From Eisenbergiella tayi (GTDB lineage: Bacteria; Bacillota; Clostridia; Lachnospirales; Lachnospiraceae): a DNA stretch of 64,000 nucleotides. A model generated the notes under the pieces. That model did not search any database. It was not told the origin of the DNA and saw only the letters and a program-made list of their open reading frames with translations. Location: NCBI RefSeq assembly GCF_001881565.1, contig NZ_MPDJ01000006.1:1-64000 (forward strand), in the 5' to 3' direction. Shown piece by piece: positions 52,332 through 63,000 of this stretch; within the stretch, counting starts at the first letter, position 1, and each line of letters opens with the position of its first letter. Position numbers and translations under genes: made by a program.

Positions 52332-53012
52332 ATGGAAATAGTAAAAGCAGATAATCTGGTTAAATATTACGGAAGCGGCGACAGCCTGGTAAAAGCGGTT
52401 GTTCATGTGGGGCTTTCGGTAAGAAAAGGAGAATTCGTTGCGGTGGTAGGCACTTCCGGATCGGGTAAGACTACGCTGCTCAATCTGTTGGGAGGCCTGG
52501 ATTACGCGGATGAGGGGACGGTCCTGGTGGACGGGCAGGACATTACCCGGATGAAGGAAGAAGAACTGACGGTGTTCCGCAGAAGAAATATCGGGTTTGT
52601 TTTCCAGAGCTACAATCTGGTTACTGTTCTGAATGTGGAAAAAAATATCACGCTGCCCATACGTCTGGACGGAAACCGTGTGGACGAGGAATATATCGGG
52701 GGAATCACTTCGGCGCTGGGGATTTCGGATAAGCGAAAGGCTTTTCCGAATCAGCTTTCAGGAGGACAGCAGCAGCGGGTGGCCATCGCAAGAGCCATTG
52801 CGGGCAAGCCTTCTATCATCCTTGCAGATGAGCCTACCGGAAACCTGGATTCCCGAACGAGTGCGGAAGTGATGGGCCTTTTAAAAATGACAAGTACCAG
52901 GTTTCATCAGACGGTCATCATGATAACTCATAATGAAGCGATAGCCCAGCTGGCTGACAGGACGATTCATATGGAAGACGGCAGAATTGTGGGAGGGACG
53001 GCAGATGTTTGA
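52332..53012 (+). CDS. ABC ATPase of a LolD/MacB/BceA-type module
   Basis: This 226-residue protein starts at ATG 52332 behind CAGGAAAGGATAC. It has Walker A GTSGSGKTT (about 39-47), the QSYNLVTVLNV Q-loop, signature LSGGQQQRVAIA and Walker B IILADEPTGNLDS. The family works with FtsX-type permeases in mechanotransmission or peptide-antibiotic resistance. The next gene, an FtsX permease, starts eight bases before its stop. Confidence 0.88.
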   Translation: MEIVKADNLVKYYGSGDSLVKAVVHVGLSVRKGEFVAVVGTSGSGKTTLLNLLGGLDYADEGTVLVDGQDITRMKEEELTVFRRRNIGFVFQSYNLVTVLNVEKNITLPIRLDGNRVDEEYIGGITSALGISDKRKAFPNQLSGGQQQRVAIARAIAGKPSIILADEPTGNLDSRTSAEVMGLLKMTSTRFHQTVIMITHNEAIAQLADRTIHMEDGRIVGGTADV

Positions 53013-55479
53013 GAACTCCAACAAAGAAGCGGTCAGGGAAATAGCAAGAGAAAGCATGAGGGCTCATAGGCTGCGCAATCTGACGGCCATTCTGGGAATT
53101 ACGCTTACCACCCTTCTGATTACCATGGTGTGTACGGTAGGGATCAGCTTTTATGATACCATAAACAGAGGAACGGATATTACTCCCGGCCCCCTGGCGG
53201 ACGGAGAAATCAAGGCAGAGCTGGAAAAATATGAGGAAATCAGGGATATGCCTCAGGTGGAATGGGCGGCGTATGTGATCTACTGCAATATAGGAAGCCT
53301 GCATAACCGGGAAATGTCGGGAATCAAGACAGCCCTTCTGGCTCCCCAGCGGGAATATTATGAAAGAAATAAAGTAGCTCTTCTGGAGGGCAGACTGCCG
53401 GAGGCGGCGGATGAAATCGCAGTGTCCGATACTATGACAGAACGGCTGGGCGGCAAAGGCAATGTGGGCGATACGCTGGTACTGCATCCGGTTATCTGGG
53501 AGGACGGGCAGCAGGTGGAAAAGGAAATCCCCGTGACAATAACGGGAATCGTAACCTCACCTATTAAAGGGCTGGCCCATACTTATGAAGAAATCTACAC
53601 TTCAGAGGCTTTCCCCGAAAAATATGAGCCGCAGATGCTTCAGGAACCGGCCGGGATTTATGTGAAATTCATCCCTGGAGAAATAAAAGATACGATTCCC
53701 GGGGAATTATATGATATAGCAGGGGAAGTGGGGGCAGCCGGTGTCCAATACCGGATGGATAACGGTTTTACGGTTCTGTACCTGCTTGTGGTGCTGGTTT
53801 TTGTTCTTATGATCATGTTCTGCGGCTATCTGCTTATTTATAATATATTCTATATATCAGTTGTGAATGATATCCGTTTCTTCGGAATGCTTAAGACAAT
53901 CGGAACCACCGGAAGGCAGATCCGCGCTCTTTTAAACTGGCAGGTGGCCCGGCTTACTTGCGTGGGGATTACTGTTGGGCTGATTTTAGGTTATCTGGTA
54001 GGTCTGTTTATTGCCCCCGTGGTTATGGCAGAGACAAATTACAAAGATTTTTACAGAAGTTCGGCGAATCCCATGTTTTTTATTTCGGCAGTTATCTTTT
54101 CCCTGCTTACCGTATATATAAGCGCGAGGAAGGCATACCGGCTGGCCATGCGGATTTCACCGACAGAGGCCGCCAGATATCGGGAAAAAAGAGCGGGAAG
54201 AAAGAAGCTGTGGGCAGGAGTTTCCTTCGCCTTGAGCGGTATTATTTTTCTGGTTGCATTTACCTTACCCATGGGCTACAATGTGGAAAATATGGTGAAA
54301 CGCTACCATACTGCCGATGTGGGGATCCGTCAGGATGCTATGATTTGGGGCAGTGATGAACCCTATCAGCCTGTTTCCCATGATATGTTGGCACAGCTTG
54401 CAGAACTGCCGTTTATAAAAGATATAGTTCTGTATTATCAGGCCAGAGACTGGGAAGTGAACGAGTTTGGAGGCTGTGATGCCGGGTACGGGCAAATGAA
54501 GATGACGGAAGAATTCAGGGAAGAATTTATCCGTTGTGAAAAATTGGGAACCGGTTGGATGAGCGAAAGGGAAAACGGTGATATCCGTCTTTCCATCAGG
54601 GGATTCCCGGCGGATAAACTGCATCTGGAGGAAGAGAATATCCATGTTATAGAGGGCAGTCTGGATGAAGAAAAATTTGCTGACGGCGGATATGTGATTT
54701 ATAACCAGGGAACGAATCAGTCGAACAGTGAAGCGGGGCTGATTCATGCGGGGCAGGTTCTGCATTTTTCTATTTACGATCCGGACAGAGGGCAGTATGT
54801 GGACAAAGAAGCAGAGGTTCTTGCGGTGGTGGAACGGAGCAACCCATTTCCTACAGGACTGCTGGCATCTGCAGCTTTGGCTTTTCCTGACAAGGTATTT
54901 CAGGAGATTTATTCCGGTTATCAGAACATGGTGGGCATCGTACAGGCTGATGCCATAAAAGAACTGACAAAAGAGGAATATGCTCAGGTGGAGAAAGCAG
55001 TGCAGGATAGTTTTAACTATCAGCTGTCTATAGAATCCAAGGTCATGAGGAGGGAAGCCGAGCGCAGTGAGAAATCATCCATGATTGTTATCGGGCTGTT
55101 TTTGTCGGGCGTATTCGGTATGATTGGTATCTGCAATGTTGTGAATACTCTGGTTACCAGTGTGTTATCGCGGAAGATTGAATTTGCTGCCATGCAGTCA
55201 GTGGGAATGACGAAAAAGCAGATGCGGGCCATGCTGTGCCGGGAAGGGCTGCTGCTGAGCGGACTGAGTGTGCTTGCGGCTATTCCCTTAGGAGCGTTTT
55301 TCTGTTATATGCTGGGAAAGGCGATTTTATTTGTTTCCGGGTTTTCTGTGAAGATTTTTGCAGCCGGCTGTGTACTGCTGTTTGTGGTTATGTGCCTGGT
55401 ATCCGTTCTGGTGGCGGGACTGCTGACCGGTTTCCTTACAAGGAAACCGGTAGTGGAGCGTCTGCGGGAGGTGGAATAA
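53005..55479 (+). CDS. FtsX-type ABC permease with large extracytoplasmic domains
   Basis: I chose ATG 53005 (824 residues) because GGGAGGG lies at 52991-52997. It has an N-terminal helix (about 25-50), a large outside domain (about 55-255), a first FtsX block of helices (about 260-380), another helix near 410-430, a second outside domain (about 440-690) and a final FtsX block (about 700-815). This duplicated layout is seen in MacB/YxdM-like permeases of Firmicutes. With the ATPase upstream and the two-component system downstream it probably senses or counters a cell-envelope agent. Confidence 0.87.
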   Translation: MFENSNKEAVREIARESMRAHRLRNLTAILGITLTTLLITMVCTVGISFYDTINRGTDITPGPLADGEIKAELEKYEEIRDMPQVEWAAYVIYCNIGSLHNREMSGIKTALLAPQREYYERNKVALLEGRLPEAADEIAVSDTMTERLGGKGNVGDTLVLHPVIWEDGQQVEKEIPVTITGIVTSPIKGLAHTYEEIYTSEAFPEKYEPQMLQEPAGIYVKFIPGEIKDTIPGELYDIAGEVGAAGVQYRMDNGFTVLYLLVVLVFVLMIMFCGYLLIYNIFYISVVNDIRFFGMLKTIGTTGRQIRALLNWQVARLTCVGITVGLILGYLVGLFIAPVVMAETNYKDFYRSSANPMFFISAVIFSLLTVYISARKAYRLAMRISPTEAARYREKRAGRKKLWAGVSFALSGIIFLVAFTLPMGYNVENMVKRYHTADVGIRQDAMIWGSDEPYQPVSHDMLAQLAELPFIKDIVLYYQARDWEVNEFGGCDAGYGQMKMTEEFREEFIRCEKLGTGWMSERENGDIRLSIRGFPADKLHLEEENIHVIEGSLDEEKFADGGYVIYNQGTNQSNSEAGLIHAGQVLHFSIYDPDRGQYVDKEAEVLAVVERSNPFPTGLLASAALAFPDKVFQEIYSGYQNMVGIVQADAIKELTKEEYAQVEKAVQDSFNYQLSIESKVMRREAERSEKSSMIVIGLFLSGVFGMIGICNVVNTLVTSVLSRKIEFAAMQSVGMTKKQMRAMLCREGLLLSGLSVLAAIPLGAFFCYMLGKAILFVSGFSVKIFAAGCVLLFVVMCLVSVLVAGLLTGFLTRKPVVERLREVE

Positions 55480-55488
55480 GGAGAGAAT

Positions 55489-56163
55489 ATGGCCCGTATA
55501 CTTGTTGTTGAGGATGATGAAATATTAAGAAACGGCATTGCGTTTGCCCTGACAAGGGAAGGGTATCAGGTGAAGACCGCAGGAAGCCTGTCCGGAATGA
55601 GAGGGCAGCTGGAAGGAGCGTTGGATCTGGTTATTCTGGATGTGAGCCTTCCGGACGGCGACAGCAGGGATTTTCTGCCCTGCCTGCGGAAGGAAAGCCA
55701 GGTGCCTGTTATTTTTCTCACAGCGAGGAATACGGAAAAGGATATGATTGCAGGATTTGATGCAGGGGCTGATGACTACATAACCAAGCCATTTTCCGTC
55801 CCCCTCCTCCTGTGCAGAATACAGGCGGTGCTGAACCGGAGCGGGAACAGGGACGGTCAGGTTTATTGCAATGGCAGCCTTCGATATGATTTTGCCGGTA
55901 AGGAGCTGGTCATTGGAGAAAACCGGGTTGCCCTGACACCGACGGAACTGCGGCTGCTGGAATTGTTCCTGAATAACCGCAGGCAGGTGCTGACCCGGGA
56001 AATGCTGCTTGCCCGGGTGTGGGATGACAAGGAGAATTACGTGGAAGAAAAAGCGCTGGCGGTGAATATCAGACGGCTTCGGGAAAAAATAGAAGAGGAT
56101 CCGGGTAAGCCGTGCAGGATTAAAACAGTATTCGGAATCGGCTATAAATGGGAGGAACAATGA
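55489..56163 (+). CDS. OmpR-family response regulator
   Basis: This 224-residue protein starts at ATG 55489 behind AAGGAGAGAAT. The receiver domain (1-115) has the acidic pair EDDE near 8-11, the phosphorylated D51 in ILDVSLPDG, and the lysine in YITKPF. The winged HTH (about 128-222) contains ALTPTELRLLELFL and INIRRLREKIEED-like VNIRRLREKIEED. It overlaps the kinase gene by ATGA and likely controls the ABC operon. Confidence 0.92.
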   Translation: MARILVVEDDEILRNGIAFALTREGYQVKTAGSLSGMRGQLEGALDLVILDVSLPDGDSRDFLPCLRKESQVPVIFLTARNTEKDMIAGFDAGADDYITKPFSVPLLLCRIQAVLNRSGNRDGQVYCNGSLRYDFAGKELVIGENRVALTPTELRLLELFLNNRRQVLTREMLLARVWDDKENYVEEKALAVNIRRLREKIEEDPGKPCRIKTVFGIGYKWEEQ

Positions 56164-57272
56164 GGATGTACGCAGGCGGGAACGGACTGTCGGATGGAAG
56201 AGGAAAGTCAGTAAAATCAATTCAGGAGGAGGATGTGGGTTCGGAATGGATTGACGGGACCATCCGAAGGATACTGGCGGCACAGGTATTCATAACAGTT
56301 CTGTTTTTTCTATTGCTGTTCCTGCTGCCGGATGGTGTACGGTGGTGGGGCGTTATTTATGGCATTCTGGAATGCATCATAGTATTCAGGGGATTCTTCT
56401 GGCTGTCCGGCTGTGTGAATAAAAGCCTGAGACTGGCCTGTGACTGTGCACAGTCTCTGATTGACGGACATTGGGGAGAAAAGCCGGACGGAAATTATTT
56501 TAATCCCCATGAGGATACGCTCACCGGAAAGCTTCAGACGCAGATCTATAAGCTGTATGGAATCATGAAAAGCCATGAAGAACAGGAGCAGGAGCTTAAG
56601 ACAAAGCTCAGCGGCCTGGTGGCGGATTTGGTGCATCAGATGAATACACCGCTTACCAATATCCGGATGTATTGTGATTTCCTGCTTATGCCGGATCTGG
56701 ATGAGGAGAACCGGAAGCTTTTTCTTGCCAATATATCCAGGCAGGCGGAAAAGCTTGGCTGGTTCGGGGAGGGCTTTGAAAAGGCGGCCCGTCTGGAGAC
56801 GGACATCATTACGGTTCAGCCGATAAAACAGCCGCTTCTGCCGGTTATTCTGGAAGCGATCAGCCAGGCGGCACCCAGGGCGGAACAGAGGGGTAAAGAG
56901 ATCCTGCTGGAAGGAGACAGGGATATCCACGCTCATGTGGATGGAAAATGGACGCTGGAGGCTGTTTTTAATCTTCTCGATAATGCTGTGAAATATGGGG
57001 AGGGCAGGGAGATCCTGCTTCGGACGAACACATACGATCTGTATGCCTGTATAGAAGTATGCAGTGAGGGCAGCCGTATTTCCGAAGGGGAAAGAAATAC
57101 GGTCTTTCAAAGGTTTTACAGGGGGAAGCAGGCCGCTATGCTGCAGGAAGGCGTTGGTCTGGGACTTTACCTTACAAGAAAAATCATCGGGGATCAGGGC
57201 GGTTATGTATCCATAGGTGACTATGGGAAAAATGGAAACTGTTTCCGTATTTATGTGAGAAGGGAAGAGTGA
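56160..57272 (+). CDS. Sensor histidine kinase (two membrane helices)
   Basis: ATG 56160 (370 residues) overlaps the regulator stop by four bases. Two adjacent membrane helices (about 41-62 and 65-85) leave almost no outside loop, as in intramembrane-sensing kinases of bacitracin-type modules. The phosphorylated H159 stands in ADLVHQMNTPLTN, the N-box in NLLDNAVKYGEG and the G-box in GVGLGLYLTRKI. A kinase without its own sensor domain fits sensing through the FtsX permease. It converges with marR, two bases apart. Confidence 0.88.
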   Translation: MRMYAGGNGLSDGRGKSVKSIQEEDVGSEWIDGTIRRILAAQVFITVLFFLLLFLLPDGVRWWGVIYGILECIIVFRGFFWLSGCVNKSLRLACDCAQSLIDGHWGEKPDGNYFNPHEDTLTGKLQTQIYKLYGIMKSHEEQEQELKTKLSGLVADLVHQMNTPLTNIRMYCDFLLMPDLDEENRKLFLANISRQAEKLGWFGEGFEKAARLETDIITVQPIKQPLLPVILEAISQAAPRAEQRGKEILLEGDRDIHAHVDGKWTLEAVFNLLDNAVKYGEGREILLRTNTYDLYACIEVCSEGSRISEGERNTVFQRFYRGKQAAMLQEGVGLGLYLTRKIIGDQGGYVSIGDYGKNGNCFRIYVRREE

Positions 57273-57274
57273 TA

Positions 57275-57757
57275 TCAATCAGGAGAGACAGGGGGAACAT
57301 CTTCATCTTCCTTACCTAGGGAATTATATTCGATGACAAGGGCATCATAAATTTTGTCAAAGGTAATAAAAAACTGATCCAGTTCTTCTTCGTCAATACG
57401 GGATAAAGCCTGTTCCACGAAAGAACTCAGAGTCCGGAAGGCCTCATTATATATCTCATTTCCTTTGGGAGTCAGGCAGACGTACGTATTGCGGCGATCG
57501 TTTGTCTGGCTGTTTTTTTGTATCAATCCCTTTTCTTCAAGCTTGTGCAGGCATCGGGATATGGTGGGAACGGATACATGGAGCTTTTCCGCGAGTCCGG
57601 AAATCATCGTTTTTTCTGCGCTTTCCCACTGGTTGGCCTCGTAGATGGTGGCTAATGTGATGAGTTCGCTTTCCGGAAGGGGCATGGGAAATTTACTTAA
57701 CTTGAAACGGTGAAATTTATTCATTAATTCAAAGGGTATTTTTTTTGATTCGGGCAT
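57275..57757 (-). CDS. MarR-family repressor
   Basis: This 160-residue protein carries a winged HTH (about 45-115, with GLAEKLHVSVPTISRCLHKL and QTNDRRNTYVCLT as the wing). It is divergent from the RND efflux genes with about 170 bases between the starts, where two similar palindromes lie (57815-57829 and 57890-57902). It most likely represses the pump and itself until a small ligand binds. Confidence 0.87.
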   Translation of the reverse strand: MPESKKIPFELMNKFHRFKLSKFPMPLPESELITLATIYEANQWESAEKTMISGLAEKLHVSVPTISRCLHKLEEKGLIQKNSQTNDRRNTYVCLTPKGNEIYNEAFRTLSSFVEQALSRIDEEELDQFFITFDKIYDALVIEYNSLGKEDEDVPPVSPD

Positions 57758-57780
57758 GATTTCCTCTTTTCAATAAAACC

Positions 57781-57806
57781 GCCGGAGACCATTATCCGGC
57801 TTTTTT
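57781..57806 (+). terminator. Terminator in the marR/RND divergent region
   Basis: GCCGGA (57781-57786) pairs with TCCGGC (57795-57800), then TTTTTT, read rightward. No terminator is visible between the kinase and marR stops, so this hairpin may end the kinase transcript after it crosses marR in antisense. Confidence 0.45.
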
Positions 57807-57814
57807 ATTAGTAT

Positions 57815-57829
57815 AGCATGATTAATGCT
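57815..57829. promoter_or_regulatory. Candidate MarR operator 1
   Basis: The palindrome AGCAT-GATTA-ATGCT lies on the marR side of the divergent region and shares AGCA/TGCT half sites with operator 2. Confidence 0.45.
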
Positions 57830-57847
57830 TATTTTATAGTTTTTTAA

Positions 57848-57876
57848 TTGACTTCTATATAACAGAAAGCTAGAAT
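57848..57876 (+). promoter_or_regulatory. Promoter of the RND efflux operon
   Basis: TTGACT (57848-57853), a 17-base spacer and TAGAAT (57871-57876); the transcript would start near 57883. Confidence 0.75.
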
Positions 57877-57889
57877 AAAAAAGCAATAG

Positions 57890-57902
57890 TTAGCAATGCT
57901 AA
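57890..57902. promoter_or_regulatory. Candidate MarR operator 2
   Basis: TTAGC-AAT-GCTAA is a perfect palindrome placed just after the predicted RND transcript start, well suited for repression. Confidence 0.55.
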
Positions 57903-57927
57903 GTAATCAAAATAAAGAGGTACAGTT

Positions 57928-60087
57928 ATGAAAAAAAATTACCGTATGAAGAGTTTGGCAGTTCTGCTTACGGCGGCCCTGGCACTGGGCGGCTGTCAGA
58001 GCAGTACGGATGAGGCGGAAACGGAAACTGCGGATACATCACTTGCTGTGGAAGCTGCTGTTCCGGAGGTAGGAGATCTGTCGGTTTCCAGTACCTTCAT
58101 CGGGACGATAAGCCCCCAGGAGCAGGTCAGCATCATTCCTCTTGTTTCGGGAGAGGTATCTTCGGTGCATTTCCAGGTGGGCGATCAGGTTCAGGCCGGT
58201 GACGTGTTGCTTCAGATTGATGACGAAGCGGCCCGTCTGCAGCTGGAGTCAGCCCGGCTTACCAAGGAAGGCGCGGAGCTTTCCGCCCAGAGAACACTTG
58301 GTTCCAGCCAGGTGATGAGCAATCTGTCCATGGAGAGCAATATCAAGAATATTCAATATCAGATTGATATGGCAAAGAAACAGTACAATACGGCCGGAAA
58401 TTCCATTACCGATACCCAGCAGAAAAAAGAAGATATGAAAAGCGCGCTGGATAAAATCAATGACAGTATCGGCGACATGGAATCCAGCTATAACAACATG
58501 AAAAACATGGCGAAGACCGCCAAGCAGTATGTTTATCAGGATACATACGGTGTGTGGAGATGGATAACGGATCCGGAACCGAACTGGGGGGAAGAATATG
58601 AGACAACGCCGTCAACAGGAACCCAGCCTTCAGAAACCTCTTCTGCAGGAGACTCATCCACAGGCAGTACAACACCAGGAGGTAATCCGGATTCTCTTAA
58701 TACCAACGGCGGTCTGACTGCACCGGGATCCTCTTCCTCAGGAAACGGCGGCACGAATTCTTCCGGGCAGAACTCTTCTGAAGAAGCGCCTGAAGAACCG
58801 GAAAAGGAGGAATCCTCCAGTCAGGAGGAAAGCAAACCAGAAGGTACCGGACAGAATAGTGCAACGGATGAGGAATCAAAGAGCAGTGCTGCAGAAAGTC
58901 CGGCGGTGCAGGAAAGTCCTTCGGTACCTGAAAGCCCGTCAGGGAATGAACCGAAAGCTCAGGGAGTGGCTTTTTATACAGGAAAAGGTTTCTCCATAGG
59001 TAAAAGCGGAAGGTACGGAGCACTGTCAGAAGAACCGACGGCTATTAATGCCGTTGCAGGAACAGGCAGGACGGAAGAATATCGTATCATGCAGGTAGAT
59101 ACCACTGGTGGATCCAATAAGGGCAGCTACGAAGAGTATCTTACGAAGAGAGGAGAATACCAAAGAAATCTTGCGGTAGTATCCCAGTTCAAATCCGCTG
59201 GCTACACCGCTGCGGATGTGGGAGAAGGACGTCTGGACAGCAGCGTTGCCAATTTTGCAACCCAGATAGCATCCATGAAATCCCAGGCATCCACGCTGGA
59301 CGGAAATATATCCTCCATAGACAGCAGCATCGATTCGGCGGAAACCTCCCGTTCCACCACGGGAGATACCATCGATTTCTATGAAGAAAATCTGAAGGAT
59401 GCCCAGGTACAGTACGGAATCCAGAACGGCCAGGCTTATCAGGATACGGCGGCCGCTCTGCAGAATCAGATCGCTTCTTCGGAGGTGGGAATCAAGAGCG
59501 CCGAAATGCAGCTGGAGAATTACACGCTTACATCCCCTATTTCCGGTGTTATCGAACAGAAAAATGTGGATGAATTCGGTATGGTGAGCGCCGGAAATCC
59601 GGTCTACGTCATTTCCAACAAAGATTCTTTGACGGTCACCTTTTATGTGAGTGAGGCGGTAAAAAACCAGCTTGTTACCGGAGAAAAAATCACTCTGGAA
59701 AGAAGCGGAGAGACCTTTGATGCGGCCATTACCCAGATAGGACAGTCCGTGGATGCCAGGACCGGTTTGTTTGAAATCAAGGCGGCAACGGAAAATACGG
59801 CGCTTTCCAACGGAGTAACGGTAAAAATAACTGCAGATACCTACCGCGCATCATCAGCAATGCTGCTTCCTTATGATGCGGTTTATTATGAAGGCGAACA
59901 GGCCTATGTTTTCTGTGCAGAGGACGGGATTGCAAGGAAAACCCTTGTGGAAACCGGACTTTATAATGATGATAAGATAGAAATCCTGAGCGGGCTGTCT
60001 GCCGACAGCATCGTAATACATACCTGGTCCTCCCAGCTGACGGATGGAGCGAAAGTACGTCTGGTAGAAGGGGAGGCCGGAAAATGA
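57928..60087 (+). CDS. RND efflux membrane-fusion (adaptor) lipoprotein with long low-complexity insert
   Basis: This 719-residue protein starts at ATG 57928. A lipoprotein signal ends LGGC (C22). A biotinyl-lipoyl-like half motif follows (SGEVSSVHFQVGDQVQAGDVL, about 74-94, shown here shortened as VSSVHFQVGDQVQAG), then a helical hairpin, and near the end SPISGVIEQKNVDEFGMV and the beta-barrel domain (about 550-715). Between about 225 and 345 lies a Ser/Glu/Gly/Pro-rich insert that splits the coiled coil. HlyD/AcrA-type adaptors are usually 350-450 residues. It overlaps the pump gene by ATGA. Confidence 0.87.
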   Translation: MKKNYRMKSLAVLLTAALALGGCQSSTDEAETETADTSLAVEAAVPEVGDLSVSSTFIGTISPQEQVSIIPLVSGEVSSVHFQVGDQVQAGDVLLQIDDEAARLQLESARLTKEGAELSAQRTLGSSQVMSNLSMESNIKNIQYQIDMAKKQYNTAGNSITDTQQKKEDMKSALDKINDSIGDMESSYNNMKNMAKTAKQYVYQDTYGVWRWITDPEPNWGEEYETTPSTGTQPSETSSAGDSSTGSTTPGGNPDSLNTNGGLTAPGSSSSGNGGTNSSGQNSSEEAPEEPEKEESSSQEESKPEGTGQNSATDEESKSSAAESPAVQESPSVPESPSGNEPKAQGVAFYTGKGFSIGKSGRYGALSEEPTAINAVAGTGRTEEYRIMQVDTTGGSNKGSYEEYLTKRGEYQRNLAVVSQFKSAGYTAADVGEGRLDSSVANFATQIASMKSQASTLDGNISSIDSSIDSAETSRSTTGDTIDFYEENLKDAQVQYGIQNGQAYQDTAAALQNQIASSEVGIKSAEMQLENYTLTSPISGVIEQKNVDEFGMVSAGNPVYVISNKDSLTVTFYVSEAVKNQLVTGEKITLERSGETFDAAITQIGQSVDARTGLFEIKAATENTALSNGVTVKITADTYRASSAMLLPYDAVYYEGEQAYVFCAEDGIARKTLVETGLYNDDKIEILSGLSADSIVIHTWSSQLTDGAKVRLVEGEAGK

Positions 60088-63000
60088 GCCTGACAAAATT
60101 AGCGCTGAAGCGTCCGGTTTCGGTAATTCTTATTATTCTGGCGCTGGCCGTTTTCGGCCTGAGTTCCATTCCGGGCTTCAAAATGCAGCTGACCCCTGAC
60201 ATGGATATGCCCATGCTCATCGTAATGACCACATATCCCGGTGCGGATCCGGAAAGTGTGGATGAGCTGGTGACTAAGGTAGTGGAGGATTCCGGTTCCA
60301 CCCTGAACGGAATCGATTCCGTAACCTCTCAGTCGGCAGAGAATGTTTCCATGGTCATGTTCAGCTATGAATACGGCGTGGATATTGACGAATGTTATGC
60401 GGATCTGCGGACTGCCCTGGATACGGCCAGCCTTCAGCTTCCGGAGGATGCGTCCACACCTGTGGTTATCGAATTGAATATGTCCCAGTCTGCGGATATG
60501 ATACTGAATGTCCGGGCGGAAGGGGAATTGGATCTGAAAAAGACCCTGGAGGATACCCTGATTCCGGATATGGAATCCATAACGGATGTAGCGCAGGTGG
60601 ATGTTTCGGGCGGAACCCAGGATTATATCCGGGTCCTTCTGCGGGAGGATATGCTGAAGCAGTATGGATTGAATATGGCTGCTGTTGCCAATTATCTGGG
60701 GGCCGTTGACTTTACGATTCCCGCCGGAAGCGTGAAACAGGGAAATCAGGACATTTCCGTCAGCGCCGCCATGGAATTCAATACGGTCCAGCGGCTGGAG
60801 CAGGTGCCGGTTATTACCGCATCGGGCAGTGTCGTCCATTTATCCGATATCGCAGAAGTATCCATGGCAAAGGAAAAGCCGGATACGATCAGCAAAAGCG
60901 ACGGAAGGGAAACGATCAGTATTTCCATCCAGAAAAAACAAAGCGCCAGCGTGGTACAGGTCACACAGAAGATAATAAAGCTCATTGATTCCTATATGGA
61001 AAAAAATCCGGGAATTGATATCAGCATTGAATATAATTCCAGCGATATCATTACATCCTCCCTGTGGTCTGTGGGAAAGACACTGATAGCGGGTGTCCTG
61101 ATATCCATGGCGGTCCTGTTTATCTTTTTCGGGGATTTCAAGGCCAGCCTTATTGTAGGCAGCTCCATGCCGGTATCCATTCTGGCAACCCTGATCCTGA
61201 TGAGTATGATGGGATATTCCATGAATATCGTAACAATGGGTTCCCTCGTAATCGCCATAGGTATGATTGTAGATAATTCCATTGTTGTTATAGAGAGCTG
61301 CTTCCGATGGAAGGACAGTGAGGAAAGCTACTGGGATGCCGCCTTTAAGGGGACGAAAACGGTAACCATGTCAATCATAGCGTCCACGATTACCACTATT
61401 GTGGTTTATCTGCCTCTGGCAACCGTGGATGATCTGGCCGGCCAGCTGTTCGGCCAGCTGGGCTTCACCATTGTGTTTGCCATGGTTTCCTCCCTCATTT
61501 CGGCTATGACGCTTGTGCCTTTATTTTACCTGTTGTTTAAGCCGAAGGAAAAAAAGAATATTCCGGCAAACCGTGTCCTGGAAAAAATAACTCATGTATA
61601 TAAAGGTTTCCTCAGAAAGCTGCTTCATAAAAAGTGGCTGGTTCTGGGAGTGACTGCCGCCCTCGTAGTGGTGGCAGGGCTGATGATGACCAGGGTAAAT
61701 ATGGAACTGATGCCGGCATCCGATGAAGGGATTGTGGCAGTATCCGTATCCTTCCGTCCGGGAACCACTCTGGAGGCCAAGGAAGCTGCTATGGAGAAGA
61801 TGGAAGCGCTGGCTAAAGCAGAACCTGACGTACGTTCCTACAGCGTCAGTATAGAAAGCGGATCCACTGCCAGTATGAGGGCATATCTGAAAAGCGACAG
61901 AAAGCTTACAACAGCGGATGTCATTGAAAAATGGAACAGGGACACCAGGGACTATACGGATATGGAACTGGAAATTTCCTCCGGCGGCAGCAGTATGGGA
62001 AGCGGCATGATGTCCTCATCCACTACGGAAATCGATCTGCGCGGGGCGGACATGCAGGCTCTTAAATCAGCGGCGCTGCAGGCCCAGGAAGCCATGGAAA
62101 AGGTGAATGGGGTTATTAAGGTTTCTTCCTCCGCACAGGATACCAGCACGGCCGCCAAACTTGAGATCGATCCTATGATGGCCATGCATTACGGAATGAC
62201 TCCGATGCAGGTGGCGGGAAGCGTACGTAATATCCTCAGCGGTACGAATGTGCTTACGGTGACCAATAACGGTACGGAGTATGATGTCAAGCTTGAGTAT
62301 CCGGAAGGACTTTATGACAGCATGAACAGCCTGATGGATGCAACCCTTACCAATAACCAGGGAATTCAGGTGCCCATCAGGGAAATTGCGAAGGTTGTTT
62401 ACACGGATGCGCCGCAGACAATCATGAAGGTGGATGGCCTGTATCAGATAAGCCTTACGGCGGCCACTACTCAGGAAGCACAGTTTACGGCCCAGAAAGC
62501 TCTGAATTCCGTTGTGAGGGAGCTTTCTTATCCGGCAGGTGTGGAAGTGGCGCAGGATATGATGACGGAAATTATGAATGAAGAGTTCGGGGTCCTGTAT
62601 CGTTCTATCCTGATCGCTATATTCCTGGTATTTCTGGTAATGGCGATGCAGTTTGAGTCGCCCCGTTTTTCCTTCATGGTCATGATGTGTATTCCTTTCA
62701 GTCTTGTTGGTTCTATTTTCCTGCTTTTTATTGTGGGAGCGACCATCAGTATGGTATCATTAATGGGATTCCTGATGCTTGTCGGCATCGTGGTAAATAA
62801 TGGAATTCTATATGTGGATACGGTGAACCAGCTGAAGGAGGAAATGCCTCTGGAGGATGCTTTGATCGATGCCGGAGCTATCCGGCTCCGTCCTATCCTC
62901 ATGACCACGCTTACCACCATCCTCTCCATGGTGCCCATGGGATTGGGACTTGGAAGCAACGGCGCAATGATGCAGGGAATGGCGCTGGTTATTATCGGCG

